Positions 48,572-62,664 of a stretch of 64,000 nucleotides of DNA are shown here, one piece after another. Origin of the DNA: Urophycis tenuis (lineage: Eukaryota; Chordata; Actinopteri; Gadiformes; Phycidae); the NCBI GenBank assembly GCA_036785325.1, contig JAXIVH010000020.1:5747879-5811878 (forward strand), in the 5' to 3' direction. The notes under the pieces were generated by a model, which made no database searches, was not told the DNA's origin, and saw only the letters and a list, made by a program, of their open reading frames with translations. Numbering within the stretch: position 1 is the stretch's first letter; every line of letters starts with the position of its first letter. The position numbers and the translations under genes are program-made.

Positions 48572-51338
48572 GATATTGGCGAGTGCAACTGCCTTTGATC
48601 CCCTATTCAACTACCGAGTCGTTGGATGAGGTGGGGGGGGTCATCGAGATAACTCTAACGAACCTAACCGAGCCAGGGCCATCGAAAGAACGGGCTCTCT
48701 ACACAACCCATTTATATTACCTTACCAACTGTTATTCACAAAACGACCACTAGATGGAGGCGATGGACCACCACTGAAGAATCAAAAGAAGGCAACCAGC
48801 CTTTAACACAAAGACTAAAAACTCACTCCAGCTGTGATCCTCTTTATCTAAATAAATAAATAAACAAAAATGAATAAATAAATAGACTAAATAAATATAC
48901 AAATATAAATAAATAAATTAAATATAGATTACCTTACCAACTATTGCAATTACCTATTATTATTATTATTACTTACCTATTAATGCAATTTCCCAACCTG
49001 GGAACAATAGAGTATTTCTATTTCTATTTCTATAACTCTTCTTCACAAAACGACCACTAGGTGGAGACGACGCACCACCAGCGAGGAATCAAAAGAGGAG
49101 GAACAACCTTGAATACAAAGATTAAAACCCACTCCAGCGGTGAGTCTCTCGATGTATTTATTTACTAAAAAAAAATATATTAAATATATATACTCCTCCC
49201 ATCTCTTCTCCCCTGTCTTCCCTCATGGAAATGAGGGAGTTGGGGGAGATAGAGTGTACTAGCCCGATCCGGCGGGGGTGAGTTCAGTCCGTACAGACTG
49301 TCTCACCTTGACTCTACCTTCTTCAATCTCTAGCTCTAACTCTAACCCTAGGGATAACCTCAACCCCAACCCTAACCATAGGCCTAACCTTAGCCCTAAC
49401 CCTAACTCAACCCTAACACTAACCCTTACCTTGGCCCTAATCTTAACACTAACCTCAACCCCTAACCTTAGCCTTAACACTAACCCTAACCCCTACTCTA
49501 ACTCTAACCCTAACCCCTACTCTAACTCTAACCCTAAGCCTACCCTAACCTCCAACACTAACCCTACCCTAACTCTAACGCTAACCCTAACTCTAACCTT
49601 TGCCCTAACTTTAGCCCTAACCCTAGCCTCAGCCATAACCCTAACCCTAACCTTAGCCCTAACCCTAACCTTAACCCTAACCCTAACCTTGGCCCTAACC
49701 TTAACACTAACCTCAAACCTAACCTTAACCCTAACCTCAGCCATAACCCTAACCCTAACCTTAGCCCTAACCCTAATTCTAGCCCTAACCCTAATCTTAA
49801 CCATAACCTTAACCCTAACCTTGGCCCTAACACTTAACCTAACCTTATCCATAACACTAACCCTAACCTCAACCCTAACCTTAACCCCAATCTCAGCCGT
49901 AACCCCAACCCTAACCTTATCCCTAACCTTAAACCTAACCCTAACCTCAGCCCTAACCTTAACCCTAACCTCAGCCCTCATCTTAACCCTAACCCCTAAC
50001 CTCTAACCCTAACCCTAACCTTACCCTAACCGTAACGCTAACCCTAACCCTTACTCTAACCTTAGCCCTAACCTTAGCCCTAACCGTAACCCTAACCTTA
50101 ACCCTAACCTTAACCCTAAACCGTAACCTTATACCTAACCCTAACCTCAGCCCTAACCTTAACCCTAACCGCAACCCCTCCCATTTACTTCAAACCTAAC
50201 GTTAAGGTTAACTGCTAACTCTACCCCTAAATCTACCCTAACCTTAACCTACACTTGACATATTGGAGGAAGAAGACAATTACCCAGCATGCATTTCATC
50301 CGGAAAACTTTTCACAAAAAAACCCATACCGAAGTACCTACGGCGAGAATAGACTACCCCAAGAAATTGTTGTTTTGGGTGAGGAAAGTAAGCCATTGAG
50401 TCTTCTCTAAGGTCAACTTCCTACACAATCGCTGTAGTCGCGCGGTGTATGGGGCACAGGAATTGTTATTAACAGGCTGTTCGGCATGGGGTCCTGGAGG
50501 GGCCAGGGAGGCAGTGCTTAGTCGCGGCTGGCCTTGGCCTTTCCTACCCTGGGACCGACTGGGAAGGCACCGCTGGTCGGGGCTGGTCTTGGTCTTTCCT
50601 AGGTCTGGACACCCATCGCTGAGGATAGCTGCATTGGGGGACCGTGGAGGCAGTGCTTTGTCACGGCTGGCCTCGGTCCTTCGTGACCCCAGTTTTCTCT
50701 TAGTTCATCTGGACCCAACAGAGGACAAGAACCAAGCTCCGGCCCTGATTGGCCAAACCAGGGCTACCTAGCGGTGTTAACAACTGGTTTGTGCTGGTCA
50801 GGGGGTAAGTATGTGCCCCCTCCTCTCCATAACCAAAACAATGTATCCTAAAAAGTGTTTTACTTACCTTTACTTACCTCGACGTTACCTCAACAAATGA
50901 TCAGTCCTAAAAAAGCTTAAACCCAATACCAATTCCATTTCGGAAACAACACACCTTGAGAATTGATCACTCTCGGGGGGGCCTCCCTCGGGTGAGGGTG
51001 TATAGTGACAATGGCCAGAAACACCCTATGATCCCAGGGTCCACTACTGATGACGTGTCCTAATATTTCGATAGCACGTTTATACTAAAATAGAAATGGA
51101 AAAGAAAAGTCTCACTCCAGCTGTGACTCGTCTTTATTCAAATAAGTAAATATACCAATGCATTGGAAGTACCTTCAATCAAACTAGATTGACCTTCATC
51201 TTGGAACAAAGAAAACCTTTGGGAAAAGGAAAAACAAGTCTATATCTCCAAATCAGCGGTTATATCACAACAAGACAGATAACCATTTCGTTTTACTTCA
51301 TTCTTGGTAATATGGGAAAAGAGAGCTGCGGATGACTA
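48572..51338. repeat. Array 2 unit 5 (2767 bp)
   Basis: CGGTGAG mark, TGATCAGTCC and CGGAAACAACAC in the linker, both shared with unit 9. TTTTCTCTTAG replaces TTTTCTGCTAG in the GC-rich block, and one T is lost in CCCATACCG. Confidence 0.95.
49332..50252. repeat. Degenerate telomere-like block, unit 5
   Basis: Like unit 2 in ending its second third with CCCCTAACCTCTAACCC. Confidence 0.93.
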
Positions 51339-54116
51339 GATATTGGCGAGTGCAACTGCCTTTGATCCCCTATTCAACTACCGAGTCGTTGGATGAGGTG
51401 GGGGGGGTCATCGAGATAACTCTAACGAACCTAACCGAGCCAGGGCCATCGAAAGAACGGGCTCTCTACACAACCCATTTATATTACCTTACCAACTGTT
51501 ATTCACAAAACGACCACTAGATGGAGGCGATGGACCACCACTGAAGAATCAAAAGAAGGCAACCAGCCTTTAACACAAAGACTAAAAACTCACTCCAGCT
51601 GTGATCCTCTTTATCTAAATAAATAAATAAACAAAAATGAATAAATAAATAGACTAAATAAATATACAAATATAAATAAATAAATTAAATATAGATTACC
51701 TTACCAACTATTGCAATTACCTATTATTATTGTTATTATTATTATTACTTACCTATTAATGCAATTTCCCAACCTGGGAACAATAGAGTATTTCTATTTC
51801 TATTTCTATAACTCTTCTTCACAAAACGACCACTAGGTGGAGACGACGCACCACCAGCGAGGAATCAAAAGAGGAGGAACAACCTTGAATACAAAGATTA
51901 AAACCCACTCCAGCTGTGAGTCTCTCGATGTATTTATTTACTAAAAAAATATATATTAAATATATATACTCCTCCCATCTCTTCTCCCCTGTCTTCCCTC
52001 ATGGAAATGAGGGAGTTGGGGGAGATAGAGTGTACTAGCCCGATCCGGCGGGGGTGAGTTCAGTCCGTACAGACTGTCTCACCTTGACTCTACCTTCCTC
52101 AATCTCTAGCTCTAACTCTAACCCTAGGGATAACCTCAACCCCAACCCTAACCATAGGCCTAACCTTAGCCCTAACCCTAACTCAACCCTAACACTAACC
52201 CTTACCTTGGCCCTAATCTTAACACTAACCTCAACCCCTAACCTTAGCCTTAACACTAACCCTAACCCCTACTCTAACTCTAACCCTAACCCCTACTCTA
52301 ACTCTAACCCTAAGCCTACCCTAACCTCCAACACTAACCCTACCCTAACTCTAACGCTAACCCTAACTCTAACCTTTGCCCTAACTTTAGCCCTAACCCT
52401 AGCCTCAGCCATAACCCTAACCCTAACCTTAGCCCTAACCCTAACCTTAACCCTAACCCTAACCTTGGCCCTAACCTTAACACTAACCTCAAACCTAACC
52501 TTAACCCTAACCTCAGCCATAACCCTAACCCTAACTTTAGCCCTAACCCTAATTCTAGCCCTAACCCTAATCTTAACCATAACCTTAACCCTAACCTTGG
52601 CCCTAACACTTAACCTAACCTTATCCATAACACTAACCCTAACCTCAACCCTAACCTTAACCCCAATCTCAGCCGTAACCCCAACCCTAACCTTATCCCT
52701 AACCTTAAACCTAACCCTAACCTCAGCCCTAACCTTAACCCTAACCTCAGCCCTCATCTTAACCCTAACCCCTAACCCCTAACCTCTAACCCTAACCTTA
52801 CCCTAACCGTAACGCTAACCCTAACCCTTACTCTAACCTTAGCCCTAACCTTAGCCCTAACCGTAACCCTAACCTTAACCCTAACCTTAACCCTAAACCG
52901 TAACCTTATACCTAACCCTAACCTCAGCCCTAACCTTAACCCTAACCGCAACCCCTCCCATTTACTTCAAACCTAACGTTAAGGTTAACTGCTAACTCTA
53001 CCCCTAAATCTACCCTAACCTTAACCTACACTTGACATATTGGAGGAAGAAGACAATTACCCAGCATGCATTTCATCCGGAAAACTTTTCACAAAAAAAC
53101 CCATTACCGAAGTACCTACGGCGAGAATAGACTACCCCAAGAAATTGTTGTTTTGGGTGAGGAAAGTAAGCCATTGAGTCTTCTCTAAGGTCAACTTCCT
53201 ACACAATCTCTGTAGTCGCGCGGTGTATGGGGCACAGGAATTGTTATTAACAGGCTGTTCGGCATGGGGTCCTGGAGGGGCCAGGGAGGCAGTGCTTAGT
53301 CGCGGCTGGCCTTGGCCTTTCCTACCCTGGGACCGACTGGGAAGGCACCGCTGGTCGGGGCTGGTCTTGGTCTTTCCTAGGTCTGGACACCCATCGCTGA
53401 GGATAGCTGCATTGGGGGACCGTGGAGGCAGTGCTTTGTCACGGCTGGCCTCGGTCCTTCGTGACCCCAGTTTTCTGCTAGTTCATCTGGACCCAACAGA
53501 GGACAAGAACCAAGCTCCGGCCCTGATTGGCCAAACCAGGGCTACCTAGCGGTGTTAACAACTGGTTTGTGCTGGTCAGGGGGTAAGTATGTGCCCCCTC
53601 CTCTCCATAACCAAAACAATGTATCCTAAAAAGTGTTTTACTTACCTTTACTTACCTCGACGTTACCTCAACAAATGATCACTCCTAAAAAAGCTTAAAC
53701 CCAATACCAATTCCATTTCGGAAACGACACACCTTGAGAATTGATCACTCTCGGGGGGGCCTCCCTTGGGTGAGGGTGTATAGTGACAATGGCCAGAAAC
53801 ACCCTATGATCCCAGGGTCCACTACTGATGACGTGTCCTAATATTTCGATAGCACGTTTATACTAAAATAGAAATGGAAAAGAAAAGTCTCACTCCAGCT
53901 GTGACTCGTCTTTATTCAAATTAGTAAATATACCAATGCATTGGAAGTACCTTCAATCAAACTAGATTGACCTTCATCTTGGAACAAAGAAAACCTTTGG
54001 GAAAAGGAAAAACAAGTCTATATCTCCAAATCAGCGGTTATATCACAACAAGACAGATAACCATTTCGTTTTACTTCATTCTTGGTAATATGGGAAAAGA
54101 GAGCTGCGGATGACTA
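51339..54116. repeat. Array 2 unit 6 (2778 bp)
   Basis: Long ATT run, CTGTGAG and TTCAAATTAG marks as in unit 2. CAATCTCTGTAG replaces CAATCGCTGTAG, shared only with unit 8. Confidence 0.95.
52108..53028. repeat. Degenerate telomere-like block, unit 6
   Basis: Carries CTAACTTTAGCC, shared with units 2 and 10. Confidence 0.93.
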
Positions 54117-56891
54117 GATATTGGCGAGTGCAACTGCCTTTGATCCCCTATTCAACTACCGAGTCGTTGGATGAGGTGGGGGGGGTCATCGAGATAACTC
54201 TAACGAACCTAACCGAGCCAGGGCCATCGAAAGAACGGGCTCTCTACACAACCCATTTATATTACCTTACCAACTGTTATTCACAAAACGACCACTAGAT
54301 GGAGGCGATGGACCACCACTGAAGAATCAAAAGAAGGCAACCAGCCTTTAACACAAAGACTAAAAACTCACTCCAGCTGTGATCCTCTTTATCTAAATAA
54401 ATAAATAAACAAAAATGAATAAATAAATAGACTAAATAAATATACAAATATAAATAAATAAATTAAATATAGATTACCTTACCAACTATTGCAATTACCT
54501 ATTATTATTATTATTACTTACCTATTAATGCAATTTCCCAACCTGGGAACAATAGAGTATTTCTATTTCTATTTCTATAACTCTTCTTCACAAAACGACC
54601 ACTAGGTGGAGACGACGCACCACCAGCGAGGAATCAAAAGAGGAGGAACAACCTTGAATACAAAGATTAAAACCCACTCCAGCGGTGAGTCTCTCGATGT
54701 ATTTATTTACTAAAAAAAAATATATTAAATATATATACTCCTCCCATCTCTTCTCCCCTGTCTTCCCTCATGGAAATGAGGGAGTTGGGGGAGATAGAGT
54801 GTACTAGCCCGATCCGGCGGGGGTGAGTTCAGTCCGTACAGACTGTCTCACCTTGACTCTACCTTCCTCAATCTCTAGCTCTAACTCTAACCCTAGGGAT
54901 AACCTCAACCCCAACCCTAACCATAGGCCTAACCTTAACCCTAACCCTAACTCAACCCTAACACTAACCCTTACCTTGGCCCTAATCTTAACACTAACCT
55001 CAACCCCTAACCTTAGCCTTAACACTAACCCTAACCCCTACTCTAACTCTAACCCTAACCCCTACTCTAACTCTAACCCTAAGCCTACCCTAACCTCCAA
55101 CACTAACCCTACCCTAACTCTAACGCTAACCCTAACTCTAACCTTTGCCCTAACTTTAGCCCTAACCCTAGCCTCAGCCATAACCCTAACCCTAACCTTA
55201 GCCCTAACCCTAACCTTAACCCTAACCCTAACCTTGGCCCTAACCTTAACACTAACCTCAAACCTAACCTTAACCCTAACCTCAGCCATAACCCTAACCC
55301 TAACCTTAGCCCTAACCCTAATTCTAGCCCTAACCCTAATCTTAACCATAACCTTAACCCTAACCTTGGCCCTAACACTTAACCTAACCTTATCCATAAC
55401 ACTAACCCTAACCTCACCCCTAACCTCAACCCCAATCTCAGCCGTAACCCCAACCCTAACCTTATCCCTAACCTTAAACCTAACCCTAACCTCAGCCCTA
55501 ACCTTAACCCTAACCTCAGCCCTCATCTTAACCCTAACCCCTAACCCCTAACCTCTAACCCTAACCCTAACCTTACCCTAACCGTAACGCTAACCCTAAC
55601 CCTTACTCTAACCTTAGCCCTAACCTTAGCCCTAACCGTAACCCTAACCTTAACCCTAACCTTAACCCTAAACCGTAACCTTATACCTAACCCTAACCTC
55701 AGCCCTAACCTTAACCCTAACCGCAACCCCTCCCATTTACTTCAAACCTAACGTTAAGGTTAACTGCTAACTCTACCCCTAAATCTACCCTAACCTTAAC
55801 CTACACTTGACATATTGGAGGAAGAAGACAATTACCCAGCATGCATTTCATCCGGAAAACTTTTCACAAAAAAACCCATTACCGAAGTACCTACGGCGAG
55901 AATAGACTACCCCAAGAAATTGTTGTTTTGGGTGAGGAAAGTAAGCCATTGAGTCTTCTCTAAGGTCAACTTCCTACACAATCGCTGTAGTCGCGCGGTG
56001 TATGGGGCACAGGAATTGTTATTAACAGGCTGTTCGGCATGGGGTCCTGGAGGGGCCAGGGAGGCAGTGCTTAGTCGCGGCTGGCCTTGGCCTTTCCTAC
56101 CCTGGGACCGACTGGGAAGGCACCGCTGGTCGGGGCTGGTCTTGGTCTTTCCTAGGTCTGGACACCCATCGCTGAGGATAGCTGCATTGGGGGACCGTGG
56201 AGGCAGTGCTTTGTCACGGCTGGCCTCGGTCCTTCGTGACCCCAGTTTTCTGCTAGTTCATCTGGACCCAACAGAGGACAAGAACCAAGCTCCGGCCCTG
56301 ATTGGCCAAACCAGGGCTACCTAGCGGTGTTAACAACTGGTTTGTGCTGGTCAGGGGGTAAGTATGTGCCCCCTCCTCTCCATAACCAAAACAATGTATC
56401 CTAAAAAGTGTTTTACTTACCTTTACTTACCTCGACGTTACCTCAACAAATGATCACTCCTAAAAAAGCTTAAACCCAATACCAATTCCATTTCGGAAAC
56501 AACACACCTTGAGAATTGATCACTCTCGGGGGGGCCTCCCTTGGGTGAGGGTGTATAGTGACAATGGCCAGAAACACCCTATGATCCCAGGGTCCACTAC
56601 TGATGACGTGTCCTAATATTTCGATAGCACGTTTATACTAAAATAGAAATGGAAAAGAAAAGTCTCACTCCAGCTGTGACTCGTCTTTATTCAAATAAGT
56701 AAATATACCAATGCATTGGAAGTACCTTCAATCAAACTAGATTGACCTTCATCTTGGAACAAAGAAAACCTTTGGGAAAAGGAAAAACAAGTCTATATCT
56801 CCAAATCAGCGGTTATATCACAACAAGACAGATAACCATTTCGTTTTACTTCATTCTTGGTAATATGGGAAAAGAGAGCTGCGGATGACTA
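54117..56891. repeat. Array 2 unit 7 (2775 bp)
   Basis: Short ATT run, CGGTGAG mark, and CGGAAACAACAC in the linker. Confidence 0.95.
54877..55803. repeat. Degenerate telomere-like block, unit 7
   Basis: Has CCTTAACCCTAACCC for CCTTAGCCCTAACCC near its start and CTCACCCCTAACCTCAACCCC for CTCAACCCTAACCTTAACCCC later, changes not seen in other units. Confidence 0.93.
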
Positions 56892-59800
56892 GATATTGGC
56901 GAGTGCAACTGCCTTTGATCCCCTATTCAACTACCGAGTCGTTGGATGAGGTGGGGGGGGTCATCGAGATAACTCTAACGAACCTAACCGAGCCAGGGCC
57001 ATCGAAAGAACGGGCTCTCTACACAACCCATTTATATTACCTTACCAACTGTTATTCACAAAACGACCACTAGATGGAGGCGATGGACCACCACTGAAGA
57101 ATCAAAAGAAGGCAACCAGCCTTTAACACAAAGACTAAAAACTCACTCCAGCTGTGATCCTCTTTATCTAAATAAATAAATAAACAAAAATGAATAAATA
57201 AATAGACTAAATAAATATACAAATATAAATAAATAAATTAAATATAGATTACCTTACCAACTATTGCAATTACCTATTATTATTATTATTACTTACCTAT
57301 TAATGCAATTTCCCAACCTGGGAACAATAGAGTATTTCTATTTCTATTTCTATAACTCTTCTTCACAAAACGACCACTAGGTGGAGACGACGCACCACCA
57401 GCGAGGAATCAAAAGAGGAGGAACAACCTTGAATACAAAGATTAAAACCCACTCCAGCGGTGAGTCTCTCGATGTATTTATTTACTAAAAAAAAATATAT
57501 TAAATATATATACTCCTCCCATCTCTTCTCCCCTGTCTTCCCTCATGGAAATGAGGGAGTTGGGGGAGATAGAGTGTACTAGCCCGATCCGGCGGGGGTG
57601 AGTTCAGTCCGTACAGACTGTCTCACCTTGACTCTACCTTCCTCAATCTCTAGCTCTAACTCTAACCCTAGGGATAACCTCAACCCCAACCCTAACCATA
57701 GGCCTAACCTTAGCCCTAACCCTAACTCAACCCTAACACTAACCCTTACCTTGGCCCTAATCTTAACACTAACCTCAACCCCTAACCTTAGCCTTAACAC
57801 TAACCCTAACCCCTACTCTAACTCTAACCCTAACCCCTACTCTAACTCTAACCCTAAGCCTACCCTAACCTCCAACACTAACCCTACCCTAACTCTAACC
57901 TTTGCCCTAACTTTAGCCCTAACCCTAGCCTCAGCCATAACCCTAACCCTAACCTTAGCCCTAACCCTAACCTTAACCCTAACCCTAACCTTGGCCCTAA
58001 CCTTAACACTAACCTCAAACCTAACCTTAACCCTAACCTCAGCCATAACCCTAACCCTAACCTTAGCCCTAACCCTAACCCTAACCCTAACCCTAACCCT
58101 AACCCTAAGCCTACCCTAACCTCCAACAGTAACCCTACCCTAACTTTAACCTTTGCCCTAACTTTAGCCCTAACCCTAGCCTCAGCCATAACCCTAACCC
58201 TAACCTTAGCCCTAACCCTAACCTTAACCCTAACCCTAACCTTGGCCCTAACCTTAACACTAACCTCAAACCTAACCTTAACCCTAACCTCAGCCATAAC
58301 CCTAACCCTAACCTTAGCCCTAACCCTAATTCTAGCCCTAACCCTAATCTTAACCATAACCTTAACCCTAACCTTGGCCCTAACACTTAACCTAACCTTA
58401 TCCATAACACTAACCCTAACCTCAACCCTAACCTTAACCCCAATCTCAGCCGTAACCCCAACCCTAACCTTATCCCTAACCTTAAACCTAACCCTAACCT
58501 CAGCCCTAACCTTAACCCTAACCTCAGCCCTCATCTTAACCCTAACCCCTAACCCCTAACCTCTAACCCTAACCCTAACCTTACCCTAACCGTAACGCTA
58601 ACCCTAACCCTTACTCTAACCTTAGCCCTAACCTTGGCCCTAACCGTAACCCTAACCTTAACCCTAACCTTAACCCTAAACCGTAACCTTATACCTAACC
58701 CTAACCTCAGCCCTAACCTTAACCCTAACCGCAACCCCTCCCATTTACTTCAAACCTAACGTTAAGGTTAACTGCTAACTCTACCCCTAAATCTACCCTA
58801 ACCTTAACCTACACTTGACATATTGGAGGAAGAAGACAATTACCCAGCATGCATTTCATCCGGAAAACTTTTCACAAAAAAACCCATTACCGAAGTACCT
58901 ACGGCGAGAATAGACTACCCCAAGAAATTGTTGATTTGGGTGAGGAAAGTAAGCCATTGAGTCTTCTCTAAGGTCAACTTCCTACACAATCTCTGTAGTC
59001 GCGCGGTGTATGGGGCACAGGAATTGTTATTAACAGGCTGTTCGGCATGGGGTCCTGGAGGGGCCAGGGAGGCAGTGCTTAGTCGCGGCTGGCCTTGGCC
59101 TTTCCTACCCTGGGACCAACTGGGAAGGCACCGCTGGTCGGGGCTGGTCTTGGTCTTTCCTAGGTCTGGACACCCATCGCTGAGGATAGCTGCATTGGGG
59201 GACCGTGGAGGCAGTGCTTTGTCACGGCTGGCCTCGGTCCTTCGTGACCCCAGTTTTCTGCTAGTTCATCTGGACCCAACAGAGGACAAGAACCAAGCTC
59301 CGGCCCTGATTGGCCAAACCAGGGCTACCTAGCGGTGTTAACAACTGGTTTGTGCTGGTCAGGGGGTAAGTATGTGCCCCCTCCTCTCCATAACCAAAAC
59401 AATGTATCCTAAAAAGTGTTTTACTTACCTTTACTTACCTCGACGTTACCTCAACAAATGATCACTCCTAAAAAAGCTTAAACCCAATACCAATTCCATT
59501 TCGGAAACGACACACCTTGAGAATTGATCACTCTCGGGGGGGCCTCCCTTGGGTGAGGGTGTATAGTGACAATGGCCAGAAACACCCTATGATCCCAGGG
59601 TCCACTACTGATGACGTGTCCTAATATTTCGATAGCACGTTTATACTAAAATAGAAATGGAAAAGAAAAGTCTCACTCCAGCTGTGACTCGTCTTTATTC
59701 AAATAAGTAAATATACCAATGCATTGGAAGTACCTTCAATCAAACTAGATTGACCTTCATCTTGGAACAAAGAAAACCTTTGGGAAAAGGAAAAACAAGT

Positions 59801-59899
59801 CTATATCTCCAAATCAGCGGTTATATCACAACAAGACAGATAACCATTTCGTTTTACTTCATTCTTGGTAATATGGGAAAAGAGAGCTGCGGATGACTA
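56892..59899. repeat. Array 2 unit 8 (3008 bp, expanded)
   Basis: About 235 bp longer than the others, all of it inside the telomere-like block. Outside that, it has the short ATT run and CGGTGAG. TTGTTGATTTGGG replaces TTGTTGTTTTGGG, and GGGACCAACTGGG replaces GGGACCGACTGGG. Confidence 0.95.
57652..58812. repeat. Expanded telomere-like block, unit 8, with perfect (CCCTAA)7
   Basis: An ~250-bp stretch beginning CTAAGCCTACCCTAACC at about 57855 is repeated from about 58106. Between the two copies is an uninterrupted CCCTAA run at 58067-58108, seven hexamers, the longest perfect telomeric run that I see in the window. Both copies also lack the GCTAACCCTAACTCTAAC segment present in other units. 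Confidence 0.9.
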
Positions 59900-62664
59900 G
59901 ATATTGGCGAGTGCAACTGCCTTTGATCCCCTATTCAACTACCGAGTCGTTGGATGAGGTGGGGGGGGGGTCATCGAGATAACTCTAACGAACCTAACCG
60001 AGCCAGGGCCATCGAAAGAACGGGCTCTCTACACAACCCATTTATATTACCTTACCAACTGTTATTCACAAAACGACCACTAGATGGAGGCGATGGACCA
60101 CCACTGAAGAATCAAAAGAAGGCAACCAGCCTTTAACACAAAGACTAAAAACTCACTCCAGCTGTGATCCTCTTTATCTAAATAAATAAATAAACAAAAA
60201 TGAATAAATAAATAGACTAAATAAATATACAAATATAAATAAATAAATTAAATATAGATTACCTTACCAACTATTGCAATTACCTATTATTATTATTATT
60301 ACTTACCTATTAATGCAATTTCCCAACCTGGGAACAATAGAGTATTTCTATTTCTATTTCTATAACTCTTCTTCACAAAACGACCACTAGGTGGAGACGA
60401 CGCACCACCAGCGAGGAATCAAAAGAGGAGGAACAACCTTGAATACAAAGATTAAAACCCACTCCAGCGGTGAGTCTCTCGATGTATTTATTTACTAAAA
60501 AAATATATATTAAATATATATACTCCTCCCATCTCTTCTCCCCTGTCTTCCCTCATGGAAATGAGGGAGTTGGGGGAGATAGAGTGTACTAGCCCGATCC
60601 GGCGGGGGTGAGTTCAGTCCGTACAGACTGTCTCACCTTGACTCTACCTTCCTCAATCTCTAGCTCTAACTCTAACCCTAGGGATAACCTCAACCCCAAC
60701 CCTAACCATAGGCCTAACCTTAGCCCTAACCCTAACTCAACCCTAACACTAACCCTTACCTTGGCCCTAATCTTAACACTAACCTCAACCCCTAACCTTA
60801 GCCTTAACACTAACCCTAACCCCTACTCTAACTCTAACCCTAACCCCTACTCTAACTCTAACCCTAAGCCTACCCTAACCTCCAACACTAACCCTACCCT
60901 AACTCTAACGCTAACCCTAACTCTAACCTTTGCCCTAACTTTAGCCCTAACCCTAGCCTCAGCCATAACCCTAACCCTAACCTTAGCCCTAACCCTAACC
61001 TTAACCCTAACCCTAACCTTGGCCCTAACCTTAACACTAACCTCAAACCTAACCTTAACCCTAACCTCAGCCATAACCCTAACCCTAACCTTAGCCCTAA
61101 CCCTAATTCTAGCCCTAACCCTAATCTTAACCATAACCTTAACCCTAACCTTGGCCCTAACACTTAACCTAACCTTATCCATAACACTAACCCTAACCTC
61201 AACCCTAACCTTAACCCCAATCTCAGCCGTAACCCCAACCCTAACCTTATCCCTAACCCTAACCTCAGCCCTAACCTTAACCCTAACCTCAGCCCTCATC
61301 TTAACCCTAACCCCTAACCCCTAACCTCTAACCCTAACCCTAACCTTAACCTAACCGTAACGCTAACCCTAACCCTTACTCTAACCTTAGCCCTAACCTT
61401 AGCCCTAACCGTAACCCTAACCTTAACCCTAACCTTAACCCTAAACCGTAACCTTATACCTAACCCTAACCTCAGCCCTAACCTTAACCCTAACCGCAAC
61501 CCCTCCCATTTACTTCAAACCTAACGTTAAGGTTAACTGCTAACTCTACCCCTAAATCTACCCTAACCTTAACCTACACTTGACATATTGGAGGAAGAAG
61601 ACAATTACCCAGCATGCATTTCATCCGGAAAACTTTTCACAAAAAAACCCATTACCGAAGTACCTACGGCGAGAATAGACTACCCCAAGAAATTGTTGTT
61701 TTGGGTGAGGAAAGTAAGCCATTGAGTCTTCTCTAAGGTCAACTTCCTACACAATCGCTGTAGTCGCGCGGTGTATGGGGCACAGGAATTGTTATTAACA
61801 GGCTGTTCGGCATGGGGTCCTGGAGGGGCCAGGGAGGCAGTGCTTAGTCGCGGCTGGCCTTGGCCTTTCCTACCCTGGGACCGACTGGGAAGGCACCGCT
61901 GGTCGGGGCTGGTCTTGGTCTTTCCTAGGTCTGGACACCCATCGCTGAGGATAGCTGCATTGGGGGACCGTGGAGGCAGTGCTTTGTCACGGCTGGCCTC
62001 GGTCCTTCGTGACCCCAGTTTTCTGCTAGTTCATCTGGACCCAACAGAGGACAAGAACCAAGCTCCGGCCCTGATTGGCCAAACCAGGGCTACCTAGCGG
62101 TGTTAACAACTGGTTTGTGCTGGTCAGGGGGTAAGTATGTGCCCCCTCCTCTCCATAACCAAAACAATGTATCCTAAAAAGTGTTTTACTTACCTTTACT
62201 TACCTCGACGTTACCTCAACAAATGATCAGTCCTAAAAAAGCTTAAACCCAATACCAATTCCATTTCGGAAACAACACACCTTGAGAATTGATCACTCTC
62301 GGGGGGGCCTCCCTTGGGTGAGGGTGTATAGTGACAATGGCCAGAAACACCCTATGATCCCAGGGTCCACTACTGATGACGTGTCCTAATATTTCGATAG
62401 CACGTTTATACTAAAATAGAAATGGAAAAGAAAAGTCTCACTCCAGCTGTGACTCGTCTTTATTCAAATAAGTAAATATACCAATGCATTGGAAGTACCT
62501 TAAATCAAACTAGATTGACCTTCATCTTGGAACAAAGAAAACCTTTGGGAAAAGGAAAAACAAGTCTATATCTCCAAATCAGCGGTTATATCACAACAAG
62601 ACAGATAACCATTTCGTTTTACTTCATTCTTGGTAATATGGGAAAAGAGAGCTGCGGATGACTA
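59900..62664. repeat. Array 2 unit 9 (2765 bp)
   Basis: Shortest complete unit. CGGTGAG and TGATCAGTCC marks link it to unit 5. Ten-G run near 59960. Confidence 0.95.
60662..61576. repeat. Degenerate telomere-like block, unit 9
   Basis: Lacks 12 bp (two hexamers) around TTATCCCTAACC compared with the others, and has CCTTAACCTAACCG for CCTTACCCTAACCG. Confidence 0.93.
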
